Assembly: GCA_037042915.1 (NCBI GenBank)
Contig: CM073196.1
Span: 2,232,001-2,296,000 of the forward strand
DNA from: Auricularia sp. M13
Taxonomy: Eukaryota; Basidiomycota; Agaricomycetes; Auriculariales; Auriculariaceae
Direction of reading: 5' to 3'
DNA: 64,000 nt
In this document: piece after piece, positions 23,101-34,330 of the stretch
How positions within the stretch are numbered: position 1 is the first letter of the stretch
How the letters are laid out: the number at the start of each line of letters is the position of its first letter
Position numbers and translations under genes: made by a program
The notes under the pieces: model-generated
The model's database searches: none
Told to the model about the DNA's origin: nothing
What the model saw: the letters and a program-made list of their open reading frames with translations, nothing else

Positions 23101-23451
23101 GCCGGTGACGAGAAAACCTACATCGGGACGTGCGTTTCAGACCATGCATGCCACACCCACCAACGCTAGATAGTTACCCGCCGGCGCGTCCGATGTGGGC
23201 GGTATATACGTTAGGGAGTTGATGTATCGCGAGCCTGCATGATAGACTTTGGCTGGGGCGAAGGCGGACGTGTCTGAACGCTTCCATGCTATGGCGGTGG
23301 CGTCGCGCGATGCTGATAGCACTGTGCTCGGCGACGGCGCGTTTACAGCACGAACCTATATCGCACGCCGTCAGTAGTGTTGACGCCGTCAGACTTATGC
23401 ACTTGCGTCCGAAGAATGAGCTGTGAGTGTGGCAGAGAGTTTGTAGACCAT
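20181..23451 (-). CDS. DOA1: Doa1/Ufd3 (PLAA), Cdc48 cofactor
   Basis: Ubiquitin-binding cofactor of Cdc48/p97 needed for ubiquitin homeostasis. Starts at 23451 (MVYKLSATLTAHSSD), followed by a GC-AG intron (23356-23406) and VRAVNAPSPSTVLSASRD. WD40 repeats fill the first half (VCALDARPDGTIISGSWDR, GSADKTIKLWQQNKVLRTF, GDLVSAGEDRSARIWK, MPNGDIVTGSSDGVVRIF). The PFU domain follows (DGQNLMIRNGDNVEVYQV, EYDYVFDVDIQDGVPPLKLP), then the linker repeats YLDPYTGA and LLDPFTGASSYR. The PUL domain is armadillo-like (VIDLARLICAFSPGAYAG, ALLTSAEWNHEWS). The last exon reads VVAAKKSGEQAQLRSLV and ends EREIRSLL at 20181. All domains of the family are present in order. Confidence 0.93.
23356..23406 (-). other. 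GC-AG intron in DOA1
   Basis: The first intron of DOA1 begins GCAAGT and ends ATAG. Only this 51-base excision joins the family's N-terminal SSD to VRAVN in frame, and no GT donor is available at the junction. Confidence 0.7.
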
Positions 23452-25319
23452 GGTGGTGCGCGTCCAAGAGCCTGTTGCGTAACCCAAACACGGTATTCAG
23501 CCGCTCAGTCATGCAATGCACGCTCTTTTCAAAGCAAGTCCTTGTAATCACCGAAAAAATATGACAGGAACGTGCATGTATTGCGGTATCGAGTAGAACG
23601 TATAATAGGAAGAAAAATAAGTGTATACCCCACTACGAGCCCAAAGCAGCCTATGGCCATGCTGCAAGGGTAGATACGGAGGCACAATACAGTAAACTAG
23701 CGCACTTTTACTTCATCTCCCTGCGTACTTCCGATGCAGCGTCGCCAGCCATGTGAATGTGCCTGGCGAGTTGGAAAACCGGAAGGGGATGAAAGACGGC
23801 GAAGCGCGGTGGTCAGGACTATATATGTGGCCTCCACTTACGGGCCGGTCAATGAGAAATCACTGCGTGCGATTCTCAAATGCGCGCATCGCTCTGCCTC
23901 GCCCCCATTCCTCTGCCCGCTGCAGCAGGTCTGGCCCTTCTATATCCGCCTTCATGCCGCCAAATTTTGCACTGCTACGCCTAGCCTTGCACTCGCTGCA
24001 AGCCACTGCCGGCGTCGTCGCGAAGACCGTTCGCTTCCACCCGTGCCAGCATAAAGGGATGCAAGCGCTCTCGCAACCAATCCAGGCATGCTAATGACTC
24101 TGATATGCTCGTTCGGTGCGTGTATCTTCTCAATCTCATGTCCCCCACAGTTGACGGGTGCGCGCTCAGGACTTGCACTGGTGTCAATGCAGGCGTCCCA
24201 GCGAACCGGGCTTTCGACACGAGCTCGAGTGCGTATGTGGTCCTTCCGGCAACCCTTTTTCAGCGAGCTCATATGGCGGCCCAGGTTGCCCGCGCAGGAC
24301 GTCAGAGTCATAGACAGCAATTGAGAACCTACTACTGCCACCTCAGACTCAGAGACGCGCTCCAGAGTGATGAACCGAAATTGCCAGAGACAGACTACTC
24401 GGTGAGCATACGCGTTTCGCGTGATCTCTGTTCGTTGCTGAGCCCATCCCCTCGTCCTACCAGGGCGGCGCCGATCCTAAATCGTTCCTGCAATCTGGGG
24501 CCACCGCTAAGATCTCCCTGTCGAAAGGAGTTGGCGAACTGAGTGCGCATGCCCTTGAGAAGCGGCGTCGTATAACGGTATACGATTGTCGGTATGTCGC
24601 TACAGTCATGGAAACCGTCGACTCTAGCATCCATGTCAAGCGGGACATGTAGCAGCGCGGCGATCGGCGAACCTGGTGTATACCTACGGTCTGAATGACG
24701 CGGGGGGTCGCGGCGCGGTGTTCGCGAAGGGCGTTCGAGCGGGTGAGTGAAGTCCCACTGGTCTAAGTTTGCTTCTATTCTTCGGTCGGTCGTTGGAGAT
24801 AGTTGAATAACATTGAGTTACCACTCTACACCCTTCCGTTGACCGAATAATAAGAATCAGACCAACAAGCCGAGAGCTGGGAGAATCCCGGCTGACAGCT
24901 TGCCTCTGTCGCGTACCCGTGGCCCGGAATATGCCAGCCGACAGTGGTATCTGACTCTCGGAATTCGACCCGTATTCAACAACATTTGGATGGAATACGC
25001 CGCTCATATTCAAGCTTTACGCTGTGCAGATACAAGTTATCTACTGTAACTGGAGGTTCAGACTCGACGTCACGCGTCGGCTTTGCCGAGCCCGTGCACG
25101 TGATCGACTCTCCCTGAATGTTCTGGCCGGGGCTGGTACGGTATGTGTCTATGCTGCTAGTGGTAGAAAAAAAAATAGTGGTAGAAATCAGCAGAAGCTC
25201 ATCGTGGGCAACAAATATATACAGTAGACGAGAGTCGCTGGCGGCGGCGGCAATCCACTGGGAAAGGATGTGTGCGGAAATGGCGTCCCGACGGTCCGCC
25301 TTTCTCGTCAACTATCACC
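23452..25319. other. Poorly resolved region, possibly remnant minus-strand exons
   Basis: No gene could be assembled in these 1.9 kb. On the minus strand, 24341-23952 reads an open frame with CGGHEIEKIHAPNEHIRV and VRWDACIDTSASPERAPV, and 24634-24395 reads HDCSDIPTIVYRYTTPLL and LLKGMRTQFANSF. Both look more protein-like than random sequence, but I cannot place them in a family or link them with convincing splice sites. The remaining bases (23560-23950 and 24700-25300) show only short overlapping frames on both strands. It may be an unrecognised intron-rich gene, a decayed gene or plain intergenic DNA. Confidence 0.35.
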
Positions 25320-26345
25320 ATGGCCTCTTTCGTCCAGCACGGCAAGAAGGTCTGTGGCCTGCTGTATAGACGATCCATTTAATCGTACCTTATAGATTGT
25401 AGCTATTGGACGAAACTTCGTCGAGCATGTCCGCGAGTTAAACAACACGGTCCCCAAGGAACCCTTTTTCTTCTTGAAACCCACTACAAGCTATCTGGCC
25501 AACGGAGGAAAGGTTGAACTGCCCAGAGGCACAATAGTGCACCATGAAGGCTCGTATTATCCCACCCAGTCGCAACCGCGACTTGACGTTGAAAACAGTC
25601 GAACTTGGCGTTGTCATTGGACGCAGAGGGCGTGACATTCCCTCGGCACAAGCGGAGTCGTACATCGCGGGCTATGGTTCGTCTTCGAGCTCCTGCCTGG
25701 AAGAACTTGACATCGTTTCAGCACTCGCGATCGACATGACGGGTCGCAACATCCAGGACGACGTCAAGAAGAAGGCAAGAACAGGATCATCTCAGCTTCA
25801 CTGCGCGCCGTAACCGCCCGCAGGGTCTTCCGTGGACCACAGCCAAGGGTTTCGACACCTTCACACGTATGTTTGAGGTTGCGGTGGTTGCAGCAGCCAA
25901 AGATGCCACGTTCTCGCAGCTATAGGTCCATTTATCCCCAAGAGCAGCATTTCTGACCCACATAACGTCAATTTATGGTTGAAGGTAAGCGTACGTTGCG
26001 CAAGCATCATCCCATTTGCTAACCCGGCGCAGATCAACGGCGAGTTTAAGCAGAACGGCAATACCAACGCCATGATAGTCAAGATCCCTCGTCTCATAGA
26101 ACACGTTTCCTCGATTATGACGCTTGAGGTTTGTCAGTGTGTCTCACTATCATTCCCCATATAACTCGGGGACACAGGAAGGCGATTTAATTCTCACTGG
26201 CACACCATCGGGCGTGGGACCAGTCAACGCGGGCGATAACATTACCGTCGGCCTGGCCGTGCCAGATTCGTCGTCCATCCTGTGCGAGCTCGAGTTTACG
26301 GCCGTGAACCGTGAAGGGGGGTATTCGTTTGGCACAGGAGCATAA
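25320..26345 (+). CDS. FAHD1: Fumarylacetoacetate hydrolase-domain protein (FAHD1/acylpyruvase type)
   Basis: Mitochondrial-type acylpyruvate hydrolase/oxaloacetate decarboxylase family. A 30-base first exon (MASFVQHGKK) at 25320-25349 is followed by IVAIGRNFVEHVRELNNTVP, EPFFFLKPTTSYL, VELPRGTIVHHE, VELGVVIGRRGRDI, IAGYALAIDMTGRNIQDDVK, GLPWTTAKGFDTFTPIGPFI and GDLILTGTPSGVGPVNAGD, the complete FAH core. The metal-binding Glu residues are in HHEVELG. Seven or so introns of 45-65 bases are needed. Those at 25550-25598 and 25775-25823 start with GC instead of GT. The stop is 78 bases from the convergent SAPS gene. About 220 residues, normal length. Confidence 0.9.
25550..25598 (+). other. Likely GC-AG intron in FAHD1 gene (GCTCGT donor)
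   Basis: 49 bases from GCTCGT to AACAG must be removed to join HHE to VELGVV. No GT at the junction gives this frame. The donor is weaker than the usual GCAAGT, so a base-call difference is possible. Confidence 0.5.
25775..25823 (+). other. GC-AG intron in FAHD1 gene (GCAAGA donor)
   Basis: 49 bases starting GCAAGA after three Lys codons and ending CCGCAG; removal joins DDVKKK to GLPWTTAKGF in phase 0. AAG|GCAAGA matches the known GC-donor consensus well. Confidence 0.7.
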
Positions 26346-26423
26346 GACCCACGACTTCACCAAGGGATCTCTCGAAGGACGGAATGTAATCGCATATATA
26401 CGACAAAGCAACAGTGAACCCGC

Positions 26424-29400
26424 TTAAGGCTGTATACGATGTTGGGACCCTTCTCTCGTGTGTCTATGCCTTACACCACTGTCTAATGGCGGATCCAAAC
26501 TATCCGTCGAGTTGTTCGATCCGGTCCCGCTCAGTGACTGCGACGAATTATCGGCCGATTCCCACTGCCAGCTGCCCGTGGTTGGAGTCGTTTCGCCAGC
26601 GTCCTTTCCAGCTTCTTGAAAATCGCCAAAGTCGAATGCTGCGTCAGCATCTGCAAAGTTTGTTTCGAAGGGTGAAGAGAAGGGGTCGGTTGCCCTGCTT
26701 CCGCTGCCAGAGAAGGGACCAAAGTCATCCGTATCCTGCAGCAACGAAATCAGCATCCTACCGAGCCAGGGCGAAATTTCAGACCTCATCGCTGTCGCCA
26801 AAGGCGGTTGCAAAGGACACCGTACTACTTGTACCACCGTTGGTCGGGGGTGCAAAATTATCCTGCAAAGCAGTTAGAATGTAGACCAGATATGATGGAC
26901 ATCTGCCCACATCAAACCCGCTGCCGTTGCTCACAGGCGAGAGATGTTTCGCACCGTTGGGTACGGCACCCAACTCGACAGTCGACTGTGATAACCAAGG
27001 GCCCTCATCGTCATCGTCATCAGAAGAACCGGCTGAATCGAAATGTGTGCGGGTCGAGTGCATTTCTTGCGCGAGATACGTCGCAAACTCCGACATGAAT
27101 AAGATCTGAGTGCCTCCTGGTAAGCGCCAAAACTTACTTGTGGTGGGCCCATTGCTTCATCATCGTCTACCGAACTGCTCAGAGCAAATGCGGCGGTATC
27201 CTTCGGAGCTTGTGACACTGCAGCCGGCCCTTTCAGACCTGTTGCGGCTGGCGGATCGTCTTCTTCGTCGACCTTCCAACGCTGCGTGCCGCGAGCCGCG
27301 CCAGGCGCCACGACAGGCTTACCTCCTCCAAGGAGACTTGTGTCCTTCCGCTTAGTTTCTCGATAGCGGGTGCTCACATACTCGTCCCAGTCAGGTTGGG
27401 GCACGTACTGCCGAATGACGACTAGTAGGTCGAATGGGTAATGCTCTAGAGCACTAAGCACGTCTTCCGCGATGAGCGTGAGATGACCCATGTAGCCAAG
27501 GCGGACGCCCTTGGGCTTTGCGCTGTTCGAGGATATTAGTTTCGACGCGGGAACGAAAAGGAAGACGGACCTGGCTTCATCGCTCATTCTCTGCCCGTCC
27601 ACGATGCGTCGAACTAGTTGCCCGTCGCGGAAAAGTGCCACAGTGAGATCCCGGTTGAGGCCTTTGTCGACACGACCAGTAAGGATTTGATGGACGAAGT
27701 CGTATACGACATTGTGTAAGAAATTGTTCCAAGGAAACTTGAAGAAGAGTTCCTATCCAGCAGAATTAGATTATCTCGCGAATGTCGACGAGCTAGGGTG
27801 TACATACCACCATAGTCGCAATGACGTTCAGGTCAATGAACCGTTGCTTCACGACATCTCCGATGGGGTAAACCTCGCGATCTGAGTCGCGCACGCGTTT
27901 AGCGCTAGAGGCGCGCGATCTTGATCTCGAGGCGTGACGACTGTTTCTTCCGGAGGCAGTCAAACTAGGCGTGAGCGCGCCGCGTCGAAGAGACTCAATC
28001 GGCGACGAAGGGACAATGACAGGAGAGCCATGGTATGGAGAGTCCCTGGGAGAGGGTGTGGCAGAGCTCGAGTGTGCGCGAGGGGCAGAAACGGGCAACT
28101 CATCGAGCGAGCCGTCCGAGTCCTCATCATCGTCCGCACTAATATCTCCCTCCGAATCAGACAGTAGGGGAGGACGAGTCCGTCATAGAGGAGACCGAGT
28201 TAGACACGGGCAGCTCGCGAGCCTCGGAAAGCTCTTCGTCTTCCTCATCTAGTCGATCGTCTGCACGCTGCGTGTCGTCCCCTGTACCGATGGCAATTAC
28301 TCGAGCCAGCTCTTCCATGGCAGAGAGACCACCTGTCAGGCGGCCGACAGAATCGTAGACTGGCCCAGTAGAGGCAGAGCGGTTGAGCAGCGACATGTTC
28401 GAGCAGTGCAGTAGTTCGGCGTAAAACTCGCAGATACGAAACCGCTCTAATGTCAGCGGCTCAATACTGCCCAAGGTGGTCGGAACGTTGCCAGTCTTTG
28501 AGATGGGTGAGCCTCGAATTAGATTGAGATGCGAATGAAGGACGTACGAGTGACCGTGGCTTCCGCAAAAGCTGTTGGAACTCCTCTAACCGGTTCACAA
28601 CGATGTGCAGAAGAGGCCCGAGGTGAACCACGCCCAGTCGTTCCGTCATTTCGGTCATCGCAATCTCAAAGCATCACGAGCATTTTCGCTCTGGAGCGCC
28701 CAGTGTTGTTGCACCTGTATCAGACGATTGCGCAATGTGTGGAACAAGTACGGTTCAAAATAGTCCGAGTTGTTTTTGCGAATGAGCTCGATGAGGATGG
28801 AGAGTGAGTGCACGAGGGATGACGTGTGTGACTGTAGGTTCGGTAGAGGCGCAGCTGACGGCGTGCCTACGCTGTCGATGGATGACATGGAGGAGTCTGT
28901 GCGATGGGCTCTGTCGTAAGATGTGACTTCCTCTGCAGGCGGTAATTCGTCCAAAAGGAATCCGACGAGCTTCGACACGTTCTCCGTCGAGGCTAACTCG
29001 CGGACAAACAGATTTGATGTGGTGCCGTGCTGCATGGACTCTGAAAGAGCTGAGGATCCCGGTGACGGTGCTCCAAGCGCGATTATGCCTTTGAGGAGCT
29101 CTGAGACGACGGCGTGCACGTCGCAGGAATGCATGGGCGACAGCATGTCGACTAGCCGAGGAATAAGGCATTGTGAGGAAAGCCACTAGGGGCGGCGTAT
29201 GAGGCTGCGCGGTGGACGGACGAAGCATGCGCTGGAAAGGACATACTTCGAGCACGCCCGAACCACTTGGGACATCGTCGAGCTGGATAAGACGAACGAG
29301 GAGATCCACAAAGGCTGGAGTTTCGATGTGGTTTAATAGCCGCTCTATAACATGAGGTTGCGACTGAATGAACGCGAGCATCTGGAGTGTGGCTGGTGAG

Positions 29401-29968
29401 TGCGGTCGACGACCTTGCAAAGCGGGCGCACCTCGGCTGGCTTTTTCGATAAGAAGACCGCATTGATCTTTGCGAAATGCGAAGCCATGACTGTCCTCGT
29501 CTTCATGTCGTCTGGCGAGTGGTCGAGGACGGATTCCCAGAACGGCGCGAGCAGCTGGTCCGACTCGCGGATACAGGTCTCTACTATGGACCATATCTCG
29601 CTGCATAGAACTTCTGTGGCTACGAACGGGTACCTATATGCCAACGGCGATGGGGCGGTAAGCCGGATGGAGACAAACGCGCGTCGGCACTCACTTGAAG
29701 CGTCCGCGGTCCTCGCCCTCGATCTCGCCAGAAACGTATCTGAATAGGCGTTGAAGGATGTCGATGCGCTGGAAGAACTCGATGAGCCTCGTGTTCTGAT
29801 TCTTGCACTCCGAGAGCAGCTCGTCGTCGTCCAGAATGGACTCTAGCGCGACATCCTCCCTGTCCAGCAAAGAGTCGATGCTCGACACATTGTGGAACCC
29901 AAATCTGTGCCCCGTGTAAGCACGCAGTAGCCATGGGTGGTGGTTGCCTATCGTCACCTCCAAAACAT
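26424..29968 (-). CDS. SAPS-family (Sit4/PP6-associated) regulatory protein
   Basis: Large regulatory partner of the Sit4/PP6 phosphatase (Sap185/190, fission yeast Ekc1). An 11-base first exon (ATG at 29968) splices to give MFWRFGFHNVSSIDSLLDRE, the family's invariant N-terminus. The helical SAPS domain follows: LLSECKNQNTRLIEFFQRID, WESVLDHSPDDMKTRTVMAS, PHVIERLLNHIETPAFVDLL, FEPYLFHTLRNRLIQVQQHW and FFKFPWNNFLHNVVYDFVHQ. LTRVDKG-type sequence and GYMGHLTLIAEDVLSALEHY come next. The C-terminal third is acidic and Ser-rich (SAGSSDDDDDEGPW) with phenylalanine motifs (FDFGDFQEAG) ending at 26424. About 1,000 residues, as expected. It lies tandem to AP-2 mu. Confidence 0.93.
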
Positions 29969-30195
29969 GGTCAGGCCACAAGAGGAAGAGGCTCGCTTGC
30001 ACTTCCGAGCAGCAACACGGTTACGCGAGTGACGAATATAGCGGCACCAAATTTCACGCCGACATGATCATATCCGTCTACATGCGACGAAGAGTATTGA
30101 AATAACAACCTCGTATTCGAGCATATACACAGTTAAAAAAGAGTGAGGGTGAATATACAAGCAAGCGCCCAGAACAGACATCCCTCGACCGATAG

Positions 30196-32008
30196 TCAGA
30201 ACTAAACGTAGGGTCAACACATCGAAGCAAGGGTCTGCCACGAGAGCGGAACGTACCCGTATCTGATAGCTACCGCTCGCCTTCGTCAAGTAGCGCACCC
30301 ACTTAACGCTTTGGTAGTTGCTCTTCTCAAATACTTTGAGGAACCGCACAAGAAGGCCAGATGCAGTAAACATGAGCACTTGGAAATCAACATCGATCGG
30401 CGGCCGCGCCCAAGCCTGCCTGTGCGTCGTGGCAGTCAGAGCGGCGGTTCCAGACAGCGTTGTCTCCGTGCCCCCCTGCATGCGCGGGATTCTACAGCCA
30501 AGCATTCTGAGAATCGACGTTTTTGCAGCGATGCCGAGTGCACTTACTTCCAAACGATGTAGTTTTCCGCAGGAACATACTTCGCCTTTCCGATCGCGAC
30601 TTTACAGTCTACGTTTGTCGTGTTCAACGGCGTGGGGATGCGTACCACCACGTTGGTGGCATTTAATTTGTTGTTGAAATTAGCTTTAACGCTAACAAGA
30701 TAGGACACTTGGGTCGTGCCAATTTCGTTGATGGTGGGGATGACCTTGAGTGGCAGGTTCACATTGGAAGTTGAGCGATAGCTTCTCGTATATCAGTAAT
30801 AGCGTGCCCGTTAGAACGTTGGACTCACGTCATGAGTTCGAATTCGCCATCCGGAGGGATAAAGCTAATCGTTCGGTCAGAATCGAACGTCTCTAACCGC
30901 ACACATTGGTGGAAGCGACAGTCGTCAAGCTCGACGGCTCCCTGCACGCCACGTTCGCTCTTGTCCAAGACGAGTTTATCGTTCAAACCGAACTTGCATT
31001 CTGGAGTGCCGGAAAGGTATGCACGCATCATAATATGGCCGTCCACGTCAGCGCGAAGGATGGTGCCTGCAGGCTTTGAGCAGATCAGCAAACCGCGATA
31101 CGTTCCCGCACACCTTTCGCGCTCATGAGTAAGTTGACGGTCTCGACGACATCCACAAATGCCTCGTTCTTCTTGTACTTGACGTCTGCTCGTCGCCAGC
31201 TCGTAAGACCAGTAGCTTGTACTGTAATCTTCGACGATTCTTCCTGCGATCATATGGGTGACATTATCCGCAGCAACAAGCATAACCTACCGCTGCAGGT
31301 TGAGTCTTCACGCCTTCTGTCGTGATGTACAGTTTCAAAGTATCTGTTTCGCTCGTCTGAGGGTAACCAAAGTCGATAATCTCTACGAAACCCGTGTCAC
31401 TGCCATTGCGACCGTACAACGAGTTATCTCAACGCACCGTCAATGAGCTCGTAAATAAGTACGAAGTTGCTCTTGACGGCTTCCTCGTCAACTTTGCCGA
31501 AATAAGACTTCGCTATGGAGATGAAGCGGTATATGAATTCGAACACAAGGGCCGCGTTTGCGTTATTCCTGTGGATGGTCAGCATTCGTGCTCCGGCGCA
31601 CTACGCTGCAGCGCAAGTTGCGGCTTACTTGGTACATGCGAGCACGTAAAGATTGTTGATTCGCACGTGGAAGAAGCTCATTGAGCCAATGGTGATGATT
31701 GGGGAGCGCACATCGCTGTTTGAGATGACCTGTATCCGGAATACGTCTGCAATGGACCGCCTACCCATCGTGTCTCTCAAGTTCAGCAATGGGGACGGCG
31801 AAATGGCGCAGGCACGCACCTAAGGTCTGTTCTATATAGACGCGAGATCAGGACCTATACATGTCGATTAGGAGCGGACTGCAGGCTTCAGCGTTGGCCC
31901 CCACCTCGCCCTTCTGGTTGAAGATAAAGAAACCCTGTAAGAAACACCAAGGTGCAGTGCGTGAGTATCGCGACAGCAAAGGCCTGCTTGAGCACGTACC
32001 GATATCAT
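30196..32008 (-). CDS. APM4: AP-2 complex subunit mu
   Basis: Medium chain of the endocytic clathrin adaptor AP-2. A 9-base first exon (ATG ATA TCG at 32008) splices to GFFIFNQKGE, then VLISRLYRTDL and RSIADVFRIQVISNSDVRSP (longin-like N-domain). VDEEAVKSNFVLIYELIDEI, FGYPQTSETDTLKLYITTEG and LTSWRRADVKYKKNEAFVD mark the linker and start of the mu homology domain. SGTPECKFGLNDKLVLDK, LDDCRFHQCVRLETFDSDR and IPPDGEFELMTYR follow. The end reads VKWVRYLTKASGSYQIR, then F in a two-codon last exon with the stop at 30196. SPIITIGSMSFFHVRINNLY identifies AP-2 mu rather than AP-1 mu. About 430 residues. Confidence 0.93.
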
Positions 32009-32262
32009 CGTTGTTGCTCACGAGCGCCGGAAGCTGACGGCGTCTCGCAAGTGGCACGAACAGCCGCTGTCTGCCGATCGCGTCTCTCAGCTGCACGAAA
32101 ATAAAGTCCAGGAAGATGTGGCATAACCTCGGACTCGCTGGCACTCTGCTCGGATACTTTAATGTCACATTGGCTGGCGCGTATATATGGTGACCACCTG
32201 ATGCAGAGAAGACACTGCAGTCTCACGGCCAAGGATTTGACACATCCCGACTACTGTACACC

Positions 32263-33719
32263 ATGCTCGTCTCTGCGGTCCAGTTCTTCGTACTCGTCAT
32301 TTCTGCGTCTGCCAAATTGACATGGGGGGACACCAACAACCTCTTCGTCTTTGGGGATAGCTACACGACCACAGGCTGGAACGTTTCTGAGGGCGTCGAT
32401 TCCCCCGTTCCAGGCTTCGTAAGATTGCTTGCTAAATCCAGAGTCATAGTCTCATAGCATTGAACCAGACATCCAGCAATGGGCCTAATTGGGTTACATT
32501 CTTGGGTGAGCACAATTACATACTGTATTCGTCGCGTTAGGGGCCTTATTTATGCTGGTAGGGGGCACTTTCAACATTACGAACACTCGCGTTCGCATCA
32601 CAAACCCAAGACTGAATCTTCACGCTCATAATATGTGTGTTAGGTTTTCAATCTCGCATCTGGGGGTGCGACGACGGATGCAAAGCTTGTGACGCCGTTT
32701 CAACCAACGGTGCTGTATGTGGTGCATTGTGAGCGTTGTACGCACTGAACAGTAACCACAGCTCCTTCGTGGACCAGGTCAATCAGTTCAAGCAGTTTTT
32801 TTCACCCGCACCTGCACTGGCGCCGTGGAAGAGTTCCGATTCAATATTCGCGATCATGATAGGTACATATCGGCCAGATCATCCTCACTTTGAATCGTGC
32901 TATATATGCGCTTTTCAGGTATAAACGATGTGGTATGTCGCTCGAGGTTCTTTGCAGGACTCCCCGTACTCACGCTCTGTTCAACTAGGGCAATTCCTGG
33001 GCTTGGGTGCGCCATCTCGTCACTCTTTGAACCCTTCGCCGTCGTTGACATCAGCCGACGCAGACCAATGTCACGCAGCATGGATTTCACATCACTCTTT
33101 TGGATCGCTACTTCGGCCAAGTAGGGATTTCGTACCTTGAGATGTCCATCGTACTCAGTGCCTTCACCCAGGTCGAATCTCTCTATGACCACGGCGCGCG
33201 TGCCTTCCTCTTCATCAATGTGCCGCCTATCGATCGCGCACCCCTGTTCCTCTCGCAAGGCATCAACACCACATCTGCAGTCAAGGCCTCTCTAGCAGAC
33301 TACAACCTCCAGTTCGCCCGCCGCGTCGCTCAGTTCAAGGCCACACATCGCGGGCTGCAGCAAGTCGCCCTCTTCGACGCCAACAAGCTTTTCAACGTTC
33401 TTCTGGACAATGCGGCACCCCTTGGCTTCGTGAATGCAACGGGCTTCTGCGAGGCCTACCAGAACGGAACTCCCAGCATCACAACACAGGTGGAAGGGTG
33501 CGCGCCAGTGTCGCAATACTTGTACGCCTATGGTCACTTCCCGTCCGCGAGGCCGCATTCTCACGGTCACTGCTTGCGCTATAGCTGGCTCAACTCATTG
33601 CACCCGCTATTCTCGGTGCACAAGTGCGTCCGATTTGAGCCGCGGTCAGGTTCGTGTACTCACCCCAACCAAACTGCAGCTCCCTTGCGCACGCCATCGC
33701 GACTGGATTGTCTGCATGA
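32263..33719 (+). CDS. Secreted GDSL/SGNH esterase (CE16-like)
   Basis: Extracellular carbohydrate-esterase-like lipase. Signal peptide MLVSAVQFFVLVISASA, then LTWGDTNNLFVFGDSYTTTG (nucleophile Ser in GDSY), FTSSNGPNWVTFLGGTFN after a splice, VFNLASGGATTDAKLV and FAIMIGINDVGN (block III, G-x-N-D). RAFLFINVPPIDRAPLFL, DYNLQFARRVAQFKATHRGL and GFCEAYQNGTPSITTQVEGC fill the body. The last exons give QYFWLNSLHPLFSVHN (catalytic His in LHP) and SLAHAIATGLSA, with the stop at 33717-33719. NIT, NTT, NAT and NGT sequons are visible. At least six introns. It diverges from AP-2 mu (254 bases). Confidence 0.9.
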
Positions 33720-34330
33720 TACGGCCGATGAGATCGATGGCACCTGGAAGGAGACGAAGGCTCGAGGCAGAGGTTGTCATGATCAGGAAGAATCCATTGT
33801 TCGCCGAGTTGCGCAGCCATCGCCAGCCACATACCGCGAGGCAAATGCATGGCATGTGCAAGGATTGCCATGGCCAAATCTAATCACCAAAGTCTGAATA
33901 AACTGCCACATCCACGGTTGAATGAATTCTATTGCGATACGATGCATCCGGTTGAAAGGACAGAGGATGAAGCAGCACGCTCCGGGGCGTCAGAAAAAGT
34001 ACAGGTGAACATCGTCGACGGGGAAGATGAAATAATCTACCGATATCCACAGGATCTAAAGCTCGGCGCCAGGCTACACCCAATAACATCACTCGTCGCC
34101 GACAATGGCGAAGCACTACCCACGAAATGGAAGTTAATCGCCGCGCTGCAGTCGTCAAGGAACATTTGAGTCTTTGATTCGAAGGAGGGCTTTGTCGCAG
34201 TGCTGCGGCTGGATGGCAGCCTGGACAAAGCAAAACGAGGCCAACTTTAGTGTCGTAAGGAGGTGCCGGGGCGAGAAGCAATCTCCCCCAGCTCATTGAA
34301 GAATAAAGACCGATCGTCGCCAGACGATCG
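33720..34330. other. Intergenic; one unassigned open frame at 33849-34169 (+)
   Basis: Between two convergent genes. The 106-codon plus-strand frame at 33849-34169 contains EKVQVNIVDGEDEIIYRYPQ and LKLGARLHPITSLVADNG and reads plausibly, but has no family match that I know and no supporting neighbours. A minus-strand frame at 33861-33646 (SANNGFFLIMTTSASSLRLL) overlaps it. Neither is called as a gene. Confidence 0.3.
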
